A DNA stretch of 64,000 bases, taken from DATASD01 sp035478835. Lineage in GTDB: Bacteria; Patescibacteriota; Saccharimonadia; Saccharimonadales; UBA4665. The position numbers were made by a program, and so were the translations under genes. The stretch spans positions 1-64,000 of the forward strand of contig DATIJH010000005.1 of the NCBI GenBank assembly GCA_035478835.1. The letters are read 5' to 3'. The notes beneath the pieces were generated by a model, which had not been told where the DNA came from, searched no databases, and saw nothing but the letters and a program-made list of their open reading frames with translations. Numbering within the stretch: the stretch's first letter is position 1; each line of letters opens with the position of its first letter. This document shows, piece after piece, positions 34,673-44,336 of this stretch.

Positions 34673-35743
34673 TTACTGGCAGAGCCGGTCGGCTTGCGGG
34701 TCGCCCGTTACTGAGCCGGGGATACCCGGGTCGAGCGCAAAGTAATTACCCGTGACCGCAAATCGTTTGCAGACCGAGCCGAATGAGCTCAGCGCATTAT
34801 CAGGGTTCGCATTACGGTCTGAGCGACCGGTAGCCGAAACGTACGTCTGGATACGGCGCAGCACGTCCTGCGCCTTGCCCGTAGAGTCAATAACCACCTG
34901 CGCGCCGCTAAATTGCACGGCATTACCGTTAATGTCGGTGCCGTTAATTTGGAGCGGTACACCAACATACAGCGACATAAGCCGCAAATAGTACGAGTTG
35001 TACACCTGCATACCGACGATATCCATCTGGCATTTGGCTGTTGTGCACGCCACGGATATCAAGTTACTTGGATTCGACGTACCCTGTGTATACGTCACCT
35101 GTGTGCTGCCAAGGGCGCCAGAAACGGGCACGCCAAACGTGGTCATCGTGCGGCTGGCGAGCGTATTGGCCGTAAGTGCGCCATCGGTACCGACAAGGTC
35201 AGTACGCATCACGCCGTACCCGCACTTCCAGTTTGCCGAGTCCGAGAAGACATTTAATGTGCCTGTTGGACATGCAGCCAGCGGCGAAGCCACCGAGGCA
35301 TTCGGCTCCCAGGTGAGCGTTAATTTTGCGATCGCTGGTCCTGCCGATTGAATTTTAACCACGGTTGAGTCCGTATTATCGATGCTATTGAACTGCAATT
35401 GCGTTGGCGTTGGATTGACCAGCACGCAGCTGTAGCTCACATTATTTGCGGCATTAATAGTCGGGTTTAATAAGGAGTAGAACGCTCCGGTGTTAGCGCA
35501 GCTCGTTTTGGCGGGCGGCGTACCCTTTGAAAGCATGAGGTTTCGAACATCGTTCACGCCGGATTCAGCCGCGTAAAACGCCTGGGTACTCAGCTGCCGG
35601 TCGAGCACTTCGCGCTGGTTACGGCGCGAAATTTGTGCAAATCCGATCACGATCAAGCTCATCACAATCATCAGAATCATCGTGACCATAATTGACACCA
35701 TGCCGGCCTGGTTGGTCTGGAGTGTGGGACGTGTACGCTTCAT
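34673..35743 (-). CDS. PilX-like minor pilin, 356 aa
   Basis: The N-terminal hydrophobic helix (about 15-38, GMVSIMVTMILMIVMSLIV) and the motif STQAFYAAESGVNDVRNL match PilX-type pseudopilins. Position 5 after the presumed cleavage glycine is not Glu, a known feature of this class. The large C-terminal domain (from 50) is Ser/Thr/Asn-rich with cysteine pairs. Last gene of the pilus cluster; perhaps part of the pilus-tip complex. Confidence 0.8.
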   Translation of the reverse strand: MKRTRPTLQTNQAGMVSIMVTMILMIVMSLIVIGFAQISRRNQREVLDRQLSTQAFYAAESGVNDVRNLMLSKGTPPAKTSCANTGAFYSLLNPTINAANNVSYSCVLVNPTPTQLQFNSIDNTDSTVVKIQSAGPAIAKLTLTWEPNASVASPLAACPTGTLNVFSDSANWKCGYGVMRTDLVGTDGALTANTLASRTMTTFGVPVSGALGSTQVTYTQGTSNPSNLISVACTTAKCQMDIVGMQVYNSYYLRLMSLYVGVPLQINGTDINGNAVQFSGAQVVIDSTGKAQDVLRRIQTYVSATGRSDRNANPDNALSSFGSVCKRFAVTGNYFALDPGIPGSVTGDPQADRLCQ

Positions 35744-35751
35744 GCTTATCC

Positions 35752-36414
35752 TTATTGTACCCTTTTTTCTATGGTCGTGTTGAATTCGGATAAGGCGCAG
35801 AATTGCGTGCCGCGGACGGCGTCCTTACAGGCAGTGTCGGGCGCCGTCGTATTAGTGAGCAGATCGTCATCACCATACACGACTTTGACGTCGATATTCC
35901 AGAGGTTGGTAGTGCCGGCGACGGGCTGTACGCTCAATTTGGAAAGACGCATATTCTGTCCGACGAGCTCGCGGCTGTTCGCGATCGTCTGCGTCGTAAC
36001 CAGATTGGCAACCGGGCTCACCGGGCCGCCACAACCGGCAGCGCTCGTTACAACCAGCGCGTGATACGCCTGTTTATTGCCGGAGGTCTTGGTGTCAACC
36101 ACCTGGTAACCGAGCGTGTAACTAAATAGCTGATTGCCGATACAGAATGCGTATGATTGTCCGGGTGTCGTACCGCTGCTAGCCTGAATATTTCCGGTAC
36201 CACCGAACTGAATGGCCTGCGAAATATTATCTACGATGCTGCGCGCCGTGTTCTGCGTATTGGTTTCGGTGATGCCCTTATAATAAACGCGTGTAATTTG
36301 CATGACCGCAAAGGTAACCATCAGCAAAACGATCGAAAAAATCGCCGTAGCAATCAGCAGCTCAATAACCGTAAATCCACGCTGCGAAAACCGGCCATGC
36401 ATTACCCTGCTCAT
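35752..36414 (-). CDS. PilW-like minor pilin, 220 aa
   Basis: Type III prepilin leader MSRVMHGRFSQRG then FTVIELLIATAIFSIVLL, with the cleavable glycine and Glu5. The C-terminal domain has a cysteine-flanked loop typical of minor pilins. Overlaps the neighbouring pilin gene by four bases (ATGA-type). Confidence 0.85.
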   Translation of the reverse strand: MSRVMHGRFSQRGFTVIELLIATAIFSIVLLMVTFAVMQITRVYYKGITETNTQNTARSIVDNISQAIQFGGTGNIQASSGTTPGQSYAFCIGNQLFSYTLGYQVVDTKTSGNKQAYHALVVTSAAGCGGPVSPVANLVTTQTIANSRELVGQNMRLSKLSVQPVAGTTNLWNIDVKVVYGDDDLLTNTTAPDTACKDAVRGTQFCALSEFNTTIEKRVQ

Positions 36415-36884
36415 TGCGGATACACCCTGTAGTTCATTTGTATGCCGTCATTCTGGTTGCCGCTCACATCGAACCAGTCAGCAGCAATCTGGAAATTATC
36501 GGTCGTGGGCTCGGTGATAGCGATCTTGTACGCCGGCTGATCGGTGGCCGACGCAGTCACGCCTTGATTGTTGAGCGAGCAAGGGTTGCCTGGACTGATC
36601 GCGCTAACCGGGGCTGGTTTGCCACCGCCGTTCAAGATACAAAACGTTGCGGGTGCCGTGGCCAGACCGCCGGGCTGATCGGCCAGCGCCTTGAGCTCTT
36701 CGAGCTGTCCTTCGACCAGTTTTATAGCCACGCCTTGCTCCTGCGCGCTGCGCGAAGCCTGTAAACTGCGGTTGGTGGTTACATATGCGCCGCCAAGCAC
36801 CATACTAACGACGGCGATTGCGATAAGAACCTCCACAATTGTGTCACCGCGTTCATTGCTAGTTTTTTGCTTTATGTGCCACAT
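36411..36884 (-). CDS. Minor pilin with Asp at +1, 157 aa
   Basis: Prepilin helix begins G then DTIVEVLIAIAVVSMVL: the usual Phe at +1 is Asp, while Glu5 is kept. The remainder is a short beta-rich domain with two cysteines. Resembles PilV/PilI-type minor pilins. One base separates it from the gene upstream. Confidence 0.85.
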   Translation of the reverse strand: MWHIKQKTSNERGDTIVEVLIAIAVVSMVLGGAYVTTNRSLQASRSAQEQGVAIKLVEGQLEELKALADQPGGLATAPATFCILNGGGKPAPVSAISPGNPCSLNNQGVTASATDQPAYKIAITEPTTDNFQIAADWFDVSGNQNDGIQMNYRVYPQ

Positions 36885-36885
36885 A

Positions 36886-37746
36886 TCAGCAACTCGACCC
36901 CGCCTTTATAGCTAGCGTTACGCCGAGTTCACGGCCGCTCGTGCCATTATTACCGATAGTGATTAAGCCCGATTGATTGGTACCACCGCTTGCAAAACAG
37001 ATCTCCACGCCGCCGGACGGATTCACGATAGCTGCGGCGCTGCGCAGTACCGTTTGCGTGCGGCCGATCGTTGTTGCAGTAGTCTGCGTCAGCGTGGTGC
37101 TAGTGATGGGCACTATATTGACCTGCTGAGTGCCCGATAAAACGCCAGAGCTATTAACTTGGCCGAGCGTACTTACAAAAGCCAAGGCTGAAATTTTGTT
37201 GGCTTTATTGTTGTTGTACCACATGCCCGCAGTCGTAAGACCGCCCTCTAACGGTGTAGTGGTCGTAGAAGTCGGGATAACCGTTGCCACGGTGTTTGCA
37301 AGCGACATAATCTGATTGCCGCTTGCGTCGGCCCGCAAACCGGTAAGCGAGAATGTAGCGAATTGCTCGGGAGTCGTACTGCCGGTGACACCGGAGCCAA
37401 AACGCACCGTCTTGCCCAAGAACAAACAATCGCCGTTCGTACCTTGGGCAGCTGCTGTGCCGCTTATTACCAAGCTACTGCCGCTGCGCTTACAGCTAAA
37501 GTTGCTGAGGTTTGGGTAAAAGCCGGTTGCCACATCGTTAATAATCTGCTCCATCTGGGATTGCAGCTGCTGCATGCCCTGTTGAAACGCGGCTTGGTTC
37601 TGCTTGCCGCTGATAAGCGTAGCCGCACTCACGAACAGCAGGCCGGTCACGGCCAGTACGATCATTACCTCTACCACAGTGAATCCGGCGCGCTCTTGCC
37701 ACCGTAAATGCCCCTGCTTGGAGTTAGCCTGCAAGCCACCCTTCAT
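36886..37746 (-). CDS. Minor pilin / GspH-like, 286 aa
   Basis: Leader of about 20 residues, then G-FTVVEVMIVLAVTGLLFV with Glu5. Residues 50-80 form an amphipathic coiled helix (NQAAFQQGMQQLQSQMEQII); the C-terminal domain is beta-rich and ends in a cysteine. Presumably a component of the pilus tip or initiation complex. Confidence 0.85.
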   Translation of the reverse strand: MKGGLQANSKQGHLRWQERAGFTVVEVMIVLAVTGLLFVSAATLISGKQNQAAFQQGMQQLQSQMEQIINDVATGFYPNLSNFSCKRSGSSLVISGTAAAQGTNGDCLFLGKTVRFGSGVTGSTTPEQFATFSLTGLRADASGNQIMSLANTVATVIPTSTTTTPLEGGLTTAGMWYNNNKANKISALAFVSTLGQVNSSGVLSGTQQVNIVPITSTTLTQTTATTIGRTQTVLRSAAAIVNPSGGVEICFASGGTNQSGLITIGNNGTSGRELGVTLAIKAGSSC

Positions 37747-37790
37747 ACGCCACAGTATACCATAAGCAGCTTGCGATAATCACTTGTTTT

Positions 37791-38579
37791 TTAGCGATAT
37801 AAAAGCCCAGTGTACCAATGCGCGATATGCGTGCCAAAAAGCTGTACTACAATCAACCCAAAAATCAAAAAGGGACCGAACGGAAGTTGCGTTTTGCGCC
37901 CTGCCTTGCCCGTAATAAGCATGGGCAGTGCTGCAACCATCCCCGAAAACGACGCTGCAAATAATAGAATGACGGCCTGGAGCGGACCACCCGCAAGCAG
38001 GCCAAGCACAAGTCCAAGCTTTACGTCACCGCCGCCAATCCACGTACCATTTGAGATACGAAAAATCGCATAAAAAAGGCCGGCGATAATCAGCACGCCT
38101 GTCAGCGCACCAAGCGCCGTATGCCAGCCGCCGCCAAAAATAGTGCTCAGTGCCGCAACTTGCAGCACGGCAAGTACAGCAAGCGGAAATACGATTTTGT
38201 CCGGCAACAAATACCAGCGGATATCGTAGCTGATAAGCGCTATAAATCCAACGCTAAACACTAGCCACAAAATAAACCGCAGCAGCCCGCCACCCTCTAA
38301 AGCAACTGGCCAGAAAAAGTACGAGACCAGGAAGAGCGCCATGGTGCCAAGCTCCACCAGCGGCGTGTCGTCGATTTTTTTGTGGCAGTACCGGCACTTG
38401 CCGCGCAGCGCCAGCCAGCTCAGTACCGGAACTAGATCTTTGGCCGCAAGTTTGTGGTGACAATGCGTGCATTCCGAGCGATCGTTCAGCCAGTCTTTGC
38501 CCTCATGCAGGCGCCAGACTAAGGCATTTACAAAACTACCGAATATAAGCCCGAGCGCTGCAAGCATAACAATAATCAT
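37791..38579 (-). CDS. pilD: Prepilin peptidase (A24) / N-methyltransferase, 262 aa
   Basis: It cleaves prepilin leaders and methylates the new N-terminus. The N-terminal four-cysteine zinc motif (CTHCHHK ... CRYCHKK) is present, as are the two catalytic aspartates in SYDIRWYLLPDK and GGGDVKLG. About eight membrane helices. It lies between the major pilin and the minor pilins. Confidence 0.95.
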   Translation of the reverse strand: MIIVMLAALGLIFGSFVNALVWRLHEGKDWLNDRSECTHCHHKLAAKDLVPVLSWLALRGKCRYCHKKIDDTPLVELGTMALFLVSYFFWPVALEGGGLLRFILWLVFSVGFIALISYDIRWYLLPDKIVFPLAVLAVLQVAALSTIFGGGWHTALGALTGVLIIAGLFYAIFRISNGTWIGGGDVKLGLVLGLLAGGPLQAVILLFAASFSGMVAALPMLITGKAGRKTQLPFGPFLIFGLIVVQLFGTHIAHWYTGLLYR

Positions 38580-38642
38580 GCCACCATCGTATCATACGAT
38601 GCCGCATCGGCCACAACCCGCGGAGTGCAATGCCCGAAAAAT

Positions 38643-38671
38643 AAAACGGGTCCACTCAGTGAACCCGTTTT
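38643..38671 (-). terminator. Terminator after pilA
   Basis: AAAACGGGT / ACCCGTTTT with an 11-base loop, then TTTTATTTTT on the minus strand. It would favour high pilA expression relative to the downstream genes. Confidence 0.85.
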
Positions 38672-38688
38672 GAGACGACAGTACTAAG

Positions 38689-39171
38689 CTAGGAGGCCTG
38701 GCACTGGAATGCGTTGTTCTCAACTTTAAAGAGAGCAACAAAGCTGCGTGAAGTACCGGCAACGGCGTCGTTACCACCCGTACCACCACAGACGGCGCCT
38801 TCGACGATCACAACTTGGTCAGTCGTAGTACCGTTGGTCTGCGCAGTGTTGGAAACGCTGATCTTGCTTGCGTCGTAGTACGACAAGCTAACTGGCACGG
38901 TGTTACTACCGCTGCCACCGATGGTTGCGCTCGTACCAGAGCCCAAGTTGCTGGCAGTTGCTGGCAAAGCACCGTTGTTGTTGTTGACGTATTCACTCAT
39001 ACCGCCTAGGAGGCTTGAGATGTCATGACGGCGCTGCGTGTTGCGGGCGTTACGCTGCAAGGCAGGTACGGCCAAGAAGACGATCAGCATGATCAAGCCT
39101 GCGATGGCAAGCACGATCAACACCTCGATGATGGTGAAACCGCTTTGACGTTTATGTTTTTTCGAAAGCAT
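38689..39171 (-). CDS. pilA: Major type IV pilin, 160 aa
   Basis: Short leader MLSKKHKRQSG followed by FTIIEVLIVLAIAGLIML with Glu5, an amphipathic alpha-1 helix (QRNARNTQRRHDISSLLGGM) and a small beta domain with a C-terminal disulphide-forming cysteine pair (AVCGG ... AFQCQA). GGGGGCA lies near the start. It stands between its own terminator and a gap of about 95 bp, consistent with separate, strong expression. Confidence 0.93.
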   Translation of the reverse strand: MLSKKHKRQSGFTIIEVLIVLAIAGLIMLIVFLAVPALQRNARNTQRRHDISSLLGGMSEYVNNNNGALPATASNLGSGTSATIGGSGSNTVPVSLSYYDASKISVSNTAQTNGTTTDQVVIVEGAVCGGTGGNDAVAGTSRSFVALFKVENNAFQCQAS

Positions 39172-39267
39172 GCAAATGCCCCCTTTGCTTAGCTTTTAAT
39201 GGTAATGCTTAGATAATACGGTCGTTGTAAATAAAATGCAAGTACTTTTCGAGCGATATATCGCACG

Positions 39268-40482
39268 TTACTGCACAAATGACTTACCGGCCAAGCCGTA
39301 AATTGGCAGCAGCACGGCCGCGACGATAATAAATGCCACGACACCGAGGATTACCATCATGACCGGTTCGATAATAGTGGAGATGGATTTGACCTCGTCA
39401 TCGACTTCTTTTTCGTAGTACTCGGCGGTCTTGGCAAGCATTTGCTCGAGCGAGCCGGACTGTTCACCAATGCGCACCATGTTTGGCACAAGTTCCAGGA
39501 AGTTGGGGTCGTTTTGCAACGAGTCCGAAAGCGCTTTACCACCCTTTACCTTGTCGATGGCCCGGTTCAGCGAAGTCAGAATATGCACGTTGTTAATCGC
39601 ACTGCCGGTAATTTCAAGCACTTGGATCAGCGGCACGCCACTCGCCACCAGTGTAGTGCCGGTACGCGCAAAACGTGCCATATAAACCTTCATGAACAGC
39701 GGTCCAATCGGCCAAGCCTTCATTTTGAGCTTGTCGATCACCTGCTTACCAGGGCCGGTACGCGCCCAACGCGTCGTAAAGAAGCCGCCGAGCCCCAAGG
39801 CCAGCAACACAACCCACCAATAGTGAACCACGAAGTGCGAAATGCTTAGCAAAATCTGTGTTATAAGCGGCAGTGTCGCGCCTGGGATGCCGATGTACAG
39901 CGTTTGCACCTGCGGCAGCACCTTAACAAGCATAAAGCCCACCACACCAACCATCACAAGCAGCACGATAAGCGGATAAATCATAGCGCCGCGGATTTTG
40001 CTGGCCAGGTCGGCGTCTTTTTCTTGCTGGATCGCCAGTCGTTCCAGAGCCTTGTCGAGCGTACCCGAGGCTTCACCGGCCGCAATCAGACTCACATATA
40101 CCTGATTGAACGCTTCGGGATGTTTCGCCATCGAGGCCGACAGCGTCGCGCCGGCTTCGACGTTGCTTATCACTTGGTTAATGACTACTTTGAGCGGCTT
40201 GCTGGTAGTTTGGCTGCTGACGGTACGCAAGCTTTGCACCAGCGGTAAACCGGCATTAATTAACGTCGAGAGCTGGCGCGAAAACAGCACTTTGTCTTTG
40301 GCGCGGATCCGGTGAAAACGGCCAGTTTTGGCTAGCCCCTTGTCACTCAAATGAATGTCGATCGGCACCAAACCTTCCTGTTTGATGAGCTTTGCGGCAG
40401 CTTGCTCGTTCTCGGCCTCAACATCGGCCTTGGTGTATTGGCCGGTTGCGGGGTCGCGGGCGGTATAGTGGTATGACAGCAT
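39268..40482 (-). CDS. pilC: Pilus inner-membrane platform protein PilC, 404 aa
   Basis: GspF/PilC family: two cytoplasmic repeats with FSRQLSTLINAGLPLVQSL and FARTGTTLVASGVPLIQVLE, each followed by membrane helices (three in total, near 165-195, 215-240, 372-398). PilC couples the ATPases PilB and PilT to pilus growth. Length is normal. Confidence 0.95.
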   Translation of the reverse strand: MLSYHYTARDPATGQYTKADVEAENEQAAAKLIKQEGLVPIDIHLSDKGLAKTGRFHRIRAKDKVLFSRQLSTLINAGLPLVQSLRTVSSQTTSKPLKVVINQVISNVEAGATLSASMAKHPEAFNQVYVSLIAAGEASGTLDKALERLAIQQEKDADLASKIRGAMIYPLIVLLVMVGVVGFMLVKVLPQVQTLYIGIPGATLPLITQILLSISHFVVHYWWVVLLALGLGGFFTTRWARTGPGKQVIDKLKMKAWPIGPLFMKVYMARFARTGTTLVASGVPLIQVLEITGSAINNVHILTSLNRAIDKVKGGKALSDSLQNDPNFLELVPNMVRIGEQSGSLEQMLAKTAEYYEKEVDDEVKSISTIIEPVMMVILGVVAFIIVAAVLLPIYGLAGKSFVQ

Positions 40483-40486
40483 GTGC

Positions 40487-41554
40487 CTAGCTCCTCATGA
40501 GCCTATCAAGTTCATCGAGGTCAACGGCCACGTTGCGGGCGTCCTCGTAACTGACCGTGCCGGCGTGCACCAAGCTGGCCAACGTTTTGTCCATGGATTG
40601 CATGCCGTGCTCGGCGCCAGTCTGGATAACAGCTTCGAGCTGGTGGGTCTTGCCTTCGCGGATAATGTTACGGACGGCTGGCGTGGCGATCAGGATCTCC
40701 GCGGCCGCAATACGTCCGCCCCCGATGGCCGGCACCAGGCGCTGCGAGCAAATCGCCATCAGGATGTTGGAAAGCTGTGCACGAATCTGCGGCTGCTGGT
40801 GCGGCGGAAACACGTCGATCATGCGGTCAATACTTTGCGCCGCGCTGTTGGTGTGCAAGGTCGCAAACACCAGGTGTCCGGTTTCGGCGATCGTAATTGC
40901 CGAAGCAATTGTTTCGAGGTCGCGCATCTCGCCGATCAGCACGACGTCCGGGTCTTCGCGGAGTGCCGAGCGGAGTGCCGCGCTAAAACTATAGGTGTCA
41001 TAGTGGACCTCGCGCTGCACGATCACTGATTTTTTGGAGCGGTGCGTGTACTCGATCGGGTCTTCGATGGTGATAATGTGCTCGGCGCGCTCGTTGTTGA
41101 TCTGATGGATCATGGCCGCCAGCGTCGTCGACTTACCGGAGCCGGTCGGACCGGTCACTAACACCAGACCGCGCGGATAGTTGGCAAACTTGCTGACCAC
41201 CGCCGGCAAACCAAGCTGCTCAACCGACAAAATGTCATTGTTGATAAGGCGGAGGGCTGCAGCCAGGTTGCCGCGCTCATGAAAAGCGTTTACACGAAAA
41301 CGACCAAGATCGCCGAAGGCAAAGCTAAAGTCGAATTCTTTGTCTTTTAGCAAAATCTGCTTCTGGTCTTCGTCTAAAATTGCAAAGATCAACGACTCGA
41401 CAGCCTCATCGGTCAAAACATCGGCACCGGATACTGCGGCGAGCGCGCCGTCAACGCGCAGCATCGGCGGTAAACCAACCTGCAAGTGCAAGTCGGACGC
41501 CTTCTTTTTGACGACCTCTTCCAGTAGTACTTCGATTCTTGGTTGCCCTTGCAT
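40487..41554 (-). CDS. pilT: Pilus retraction ATPase PilT, 355 aa
   Basis: Hexameric ATPase that depolymerises the pilus. Walker A GPTGSGKST near 128, Asp box IITIEDPIEY, Walker B LIGEMRDLETI, His box HLVFATLHTN, and the PilT-specific AVRNIIREGKTHQL. Its presence implies retractable pili, thus twitching or uptake of DNA. Confidence 0.95.
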   Translation of the reverse strand: MQGQPRIEVLLEEVVKKKASDLHLQVGLPPMLRVDGALAAVSGADVLTDEAVESLIFAILDEDQKQILLKDKEFDFSFAFGDLGRFRVNAFHERGNLAAALRLINNDILSVEQLGLPAVVSKFANYPRGLVLVTGPTGSGKSTTLAAMIHQINNERAEHIITIEDPIEYTHRSKKSVIVQREVHYDTYSFSAALRSALREDPDVVLIGEMRDLETIASAITIAETGHLVFATLHTNSAAQSIDRMIDVFPPHQQPQIRAQLSNILMAICSQRLVPAIGGGRIAAAEILIATPAVRNIIREGKTHQLEAVIQTGAEHGMQSMDKTLASLVHAGTVSYEDARNVAVDLDELDRLMRS

Positions 41555-41566
41555 TCCACCCTCTCC

Positions 41567-43390
41567 TTATGCTGCGCTGTCTGCGGCAGCGACACGGTTT
41601 ACTTCTGTTAGCGTTGTATAGCCTGCTAGTGCTTTCAAATAACCATCTTGACGCATAGTTATCATCCCTTGCTCTTGCGCGGTCTTTTGGATCTCTGCCG
41701 ACGTAGCACGTTTGAGGATTAGCTCCTGCACTTTGTCAGTGACGTGGAACACCTCGTAAATGCCCATTCGGCCCTTATACCCATTTGGTGCGCCAGGACT
41801 ATCTTTGCCCTTGGTCAAAGTATAAGCTTTTTGGTCACGAAGTGGCAAGGTTTCGTAGCCGAGATCTTTGGCAACTTTGGCGCGGTCTTCTTCTTTTGCC
41901 GGCAATAAGTGGCCGACCGTGGCTTTAATAGCTTCTGTTTCGACCTTATCGGACTGATACGTTTCTTTATTTGGACCAATGCGCCGCACCAGACGCTGGC
42001 CGATCACAGTATGCACGGTTGAAGCGATCAGGAATGGCTCGATGCTCATGTCGAGTAAACGCGGCAAAATACCGGCGGCCGAGTTGGTGTGGAGTGTCGA
42101 GAACACCAAGTGTCCAGTAAGCGAAGCCTGCACCGCCAGTTCCGCGGTTTCCTTGTCGCGAATCTCACCCACCATCACGACATCAGGGTCTTGGCGCAAG
42201 ATCGAACGCAGGCCGTTCGCGAACGTCAAACCCACATCGGCGTTGACCTGAATCTGGTTAACGCCATCAATTTTGTATTCAACCGGGTCCTCGAGTGTGA
42301 CGATATTTATGGCGTCACTTTTGACCTCTTGTAGCAACGCGTACAACGAGGTCGACTTACCTGAGCCAGTCGGACCACTGGTGAGGATCATGCCACTGGT
42401 CGATTTAATGCCTTCGCGAATGGTACGCAATGCGCGGCCCATATAGCCCATGTCCTCGAGATGTAGGCTGGTGCCGCTCTTGTCGAGCAATCGGATCACC
42501 ACCTGTTCGCCCCAAACTACGGGCGAAATTGCAATACGCAAATCAATTTGGTGATCGCCAACCTGAATACTAAATTCACCATCCTGCGGGATGCGGTGCT
42601 CGTCGATCTTTAGGTTCGCCAAAATTTTTATGCGCGATACGAGCGGCGGCTCAGTGCTCTTTGGCAGCATCAAAATCTCGCGCAAAATGCCGTCTACGCG
42701 GCAGCGGATTTTAAGCGAATTTTGCAGCGGCTCAATGTGCACGTCACTGGCGTGATTTTTGGCCGCATATTCCAGAATCGTCGACAGCGCCTTGCTGATC
42801 GGCGAGTCCTGCACAATCGTTTTAATGTTCCGGCTCGAGTCGTTTACGTTCGCTGGCGCTGCTGCGTCGCCCGTAGTCTGCACCTGCCCGATCTCTGCCG
42901 TCGGATTACCAATGGCACTAATCTCGCCCACTACCTTCTGCGAAATATTGGTCTGGTATTGGTGCAGTACTTGGCGAATGCCTTCCTCGCTTGCCGCGTA
43001 CACTTTGAGCGGGCGGCCGATCTTGTTCGACAAAAAGTCCACAGCCTGCACGTTGTCGGCATCGAGCATTGCCACCACCAGGCGGTTCTGCATCTCACCG
43101 AGCGGCACTGCCATGTAGCGCTCAGCGATATCCTGCGGTAACAGCTCCAAAATTTTCTGCTCTACGTGCGCTGCAGTCAGGTTCACATATGGAATTCTAC
43201 TCACCTCGGCGATTGTTTTGGTGAGTTTTTCATCCGTTACAGAGCCGGAAGACACCAAATAACTGAGCAGCGGCAGCTTTTCGGATTCAGCCTTTTTACG
43301 CAGCTCTTCGAGCTTGTCTTTGCTCAGGACCTTATCTTTTACGAGCGTGTCCTCAACCTGTTGCTGGGTTGCGGCAGATAAAACACTCAT
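41567..43390 (-). CDS. pilB: Pilus extension ATPase PilB, 607 aa
   Basis: GspE/PilB ATPase. N-terminal GspE_N (1-130), then a catalytic domain: Walker A GPTGSGKST near 340, Asp box IVTLEDPVEYKI, Walker B MVGEIRDKETA and His box HLVFSTLHTN. The usual tetracysteine zinc finger near the C-terminus is missing; the region reads SPGAPNGYKGRMGIYEV without cysteine. The TSAEIQKTAQEQGMITMRQDG tail is normal. Confidence 0.94.
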   Translation of the reverse strand: MSVLSAATQQQVEDTLVKDKVLSKDKLEELRKKAESEKLPLLSYLVSSGSVTDEKLTKTIAEVSRIPYVNLTAAHVEQKILELLPQDIAERYMAVPLGEMQNRLVVAMLDADNVQAVDFLSNKIGRPLKVYAASEEGIRQVLHQYQTNISQKVVGEISAIGNPTAEIGQVQTTGDAAAPANVNDSSRNIKTIVQDSPISKALSTILEYAAKNHASDVHIEPLQNSLKIRCRVDGILREILMLPKSTEPPLVSRIKILANLKIDEHRIPQDGEFSIQVGDHQIDLRIAISPVVWGEQVVIRLLDKSGTSLHLEDMGYMGRALRTIREGIKSTSGMILTSGPTGSGKSTSLYALLQEVKSDAINIVTLEDPVEYKIDGVNQIQVNADVGLTFANGLRSILRQDPDVVMVGEIRDKETAELAVQASLTGHLVFSTLHTNSAAGILPRLLDMSIEPFLIASTVHTVIGQRLVRRIGPNKETYQSDKVETEAIKATVGHLLPAKEEDRAKVAKDLGYETLPLRDQKAYTLTKGKDSPGAPNGYKGRMGIYEVFHVTDKVQELILKRATSAEIQKTAQEQGMITMRQDGYLKALAGYTTLTEVNRVAAADSAA

Positions 43391-43406
43391 CGTATCCTAG
43401 GCCCAA

Positions 43407-43658
43407 TTATTGGGCTGCGCCATTAAACGGATTCTGGTTATTATTGTTACCGATCTGGATGTTCTGCGTTGGATCAACTGACGATCCGTTAAAGTACTTG
43501 GTATTGGGCGAATTAAACTGAGCTGTAATCGGATCGACCACCTCAACATTTTGATGGCGGTTGCTTGGCGAAGCAAACAAGAAATTGGAAAGCAGCAGCG
43601 ACAAAACGGCACTCACAAAGGCGATAACAATGATTAGAACGATGTCTTTCTGCTTCAT
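43407..43658 (-). CDS. Small single-pass membrane protein in the pilus operon, 83 aa
   Basis: One membrane helix at residues 7-28, then an Asn-rich exterior of 55 residues. It occupies the place of pilP between pilO and pilB but is too short for a PilP and lacks the lipoprotein cysteine. It overlaps pilO by four bases. Perhaps an alignment-complex subunit peculiar to this group. Confidence 0.75.
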   Translation of the reverse strand: MKQKDIVLIIVIAFVSAVLSLLLSNFLFASPSNRHQNVEVVDPITAQFNSPNTKYFNGSSVDPTQNIQIGNNNNQNPFNGAAQ

Positions 43659-44329
43659 TTCACTACCTGTGTTTTAATGTTTAGGTTTTTCTCGGGCTGA
43701 TAGTATGTCTGCGCGCTAATTGTGGCCGTCATACTGCTGTCTGTGCCCGTGTATTCAATGGTCTGTATCTGGAATGGGCGGATCGAGCGGTCAAAAACGC
43801 CAATGAGATTCTGTACCGATTGATACGACCCGCTTACCTGCACCTGGAATGGCATTGGCACTGGTGCCGGGTTGCTGCTGCTTTGGTTGGCAGACTGGGC
43901 GATTTCGTCGTCTGTACCGGTGATACTCAGAATCTGCAAGCCTTGGTTCGTGATTAACTTCTCGAGGCTGCTCGCAAGCGCCGGCCAGTCGTATTTGCTT
44001 GGCAAAGCATCAAGAGTGATCTTGGCATTGTCGCCGTCCTGCTGCCCTGTTCCCTGCGGATTGCCGCCAATAATGTTCTGCGGCGTGCCCACAAATGCCT
44101 TATACGAGCCAACCAGGCTGTCGCGCGCACTCAAATCTGCCTTCAGCTGCGCAACTGCCTTCTTCTTACCAGAGATGACACGGTTCTGGTACCCTGCCTG
44201 GCTAAGCAGTGACTTGGACGCGATAAGCGCAAATATAACAACGAAAGCCGCAATAGCAGTCGAGGCAACAATGCGCCGGTTTGCCTTGCTAATAAGTGTT
44301 CGTTTGGTGAGTGATACTGTACGTGCCAT
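43655..44329 (-). CDS. pilO: Pilus alignment protein PilO, 224 aa
   Basis: One membrane helix (about 22-44), a coiled coil (GKKKAVAQLKADLSARDSLV), then a ferredoxin-like domain ending in TISAQTYYQPE, as in PilO/GspM. The start at 44329 (MARTVSL) is chosen because the longer in-frame ATG at 44416 lies well inside pilN. It acts with PilN to join PilM to the membrane. Confidence 0.88.
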   Translation of the reverse strand: MARTVSLTKRTLISKANRRIVASTAIAAFVVIFALIASKSLLSQAGYQNRVISGKKKAVAQLKADLSARDSLVGSYKAFVGTPQNIIGGNPQGTGQQDGDNAKITLDALPSKYDWPALASSLEKLITNQGLQILSITGTDDEIAQSANQSSSNPAPVPMPFQVQVSGSYQSVQNLIGVFDRSIRPFQIQTIEYTGTDSSMTATISAQTYYQPEKNLNIKTQVVK

Positions 44330-44336
44330 ATATTGC

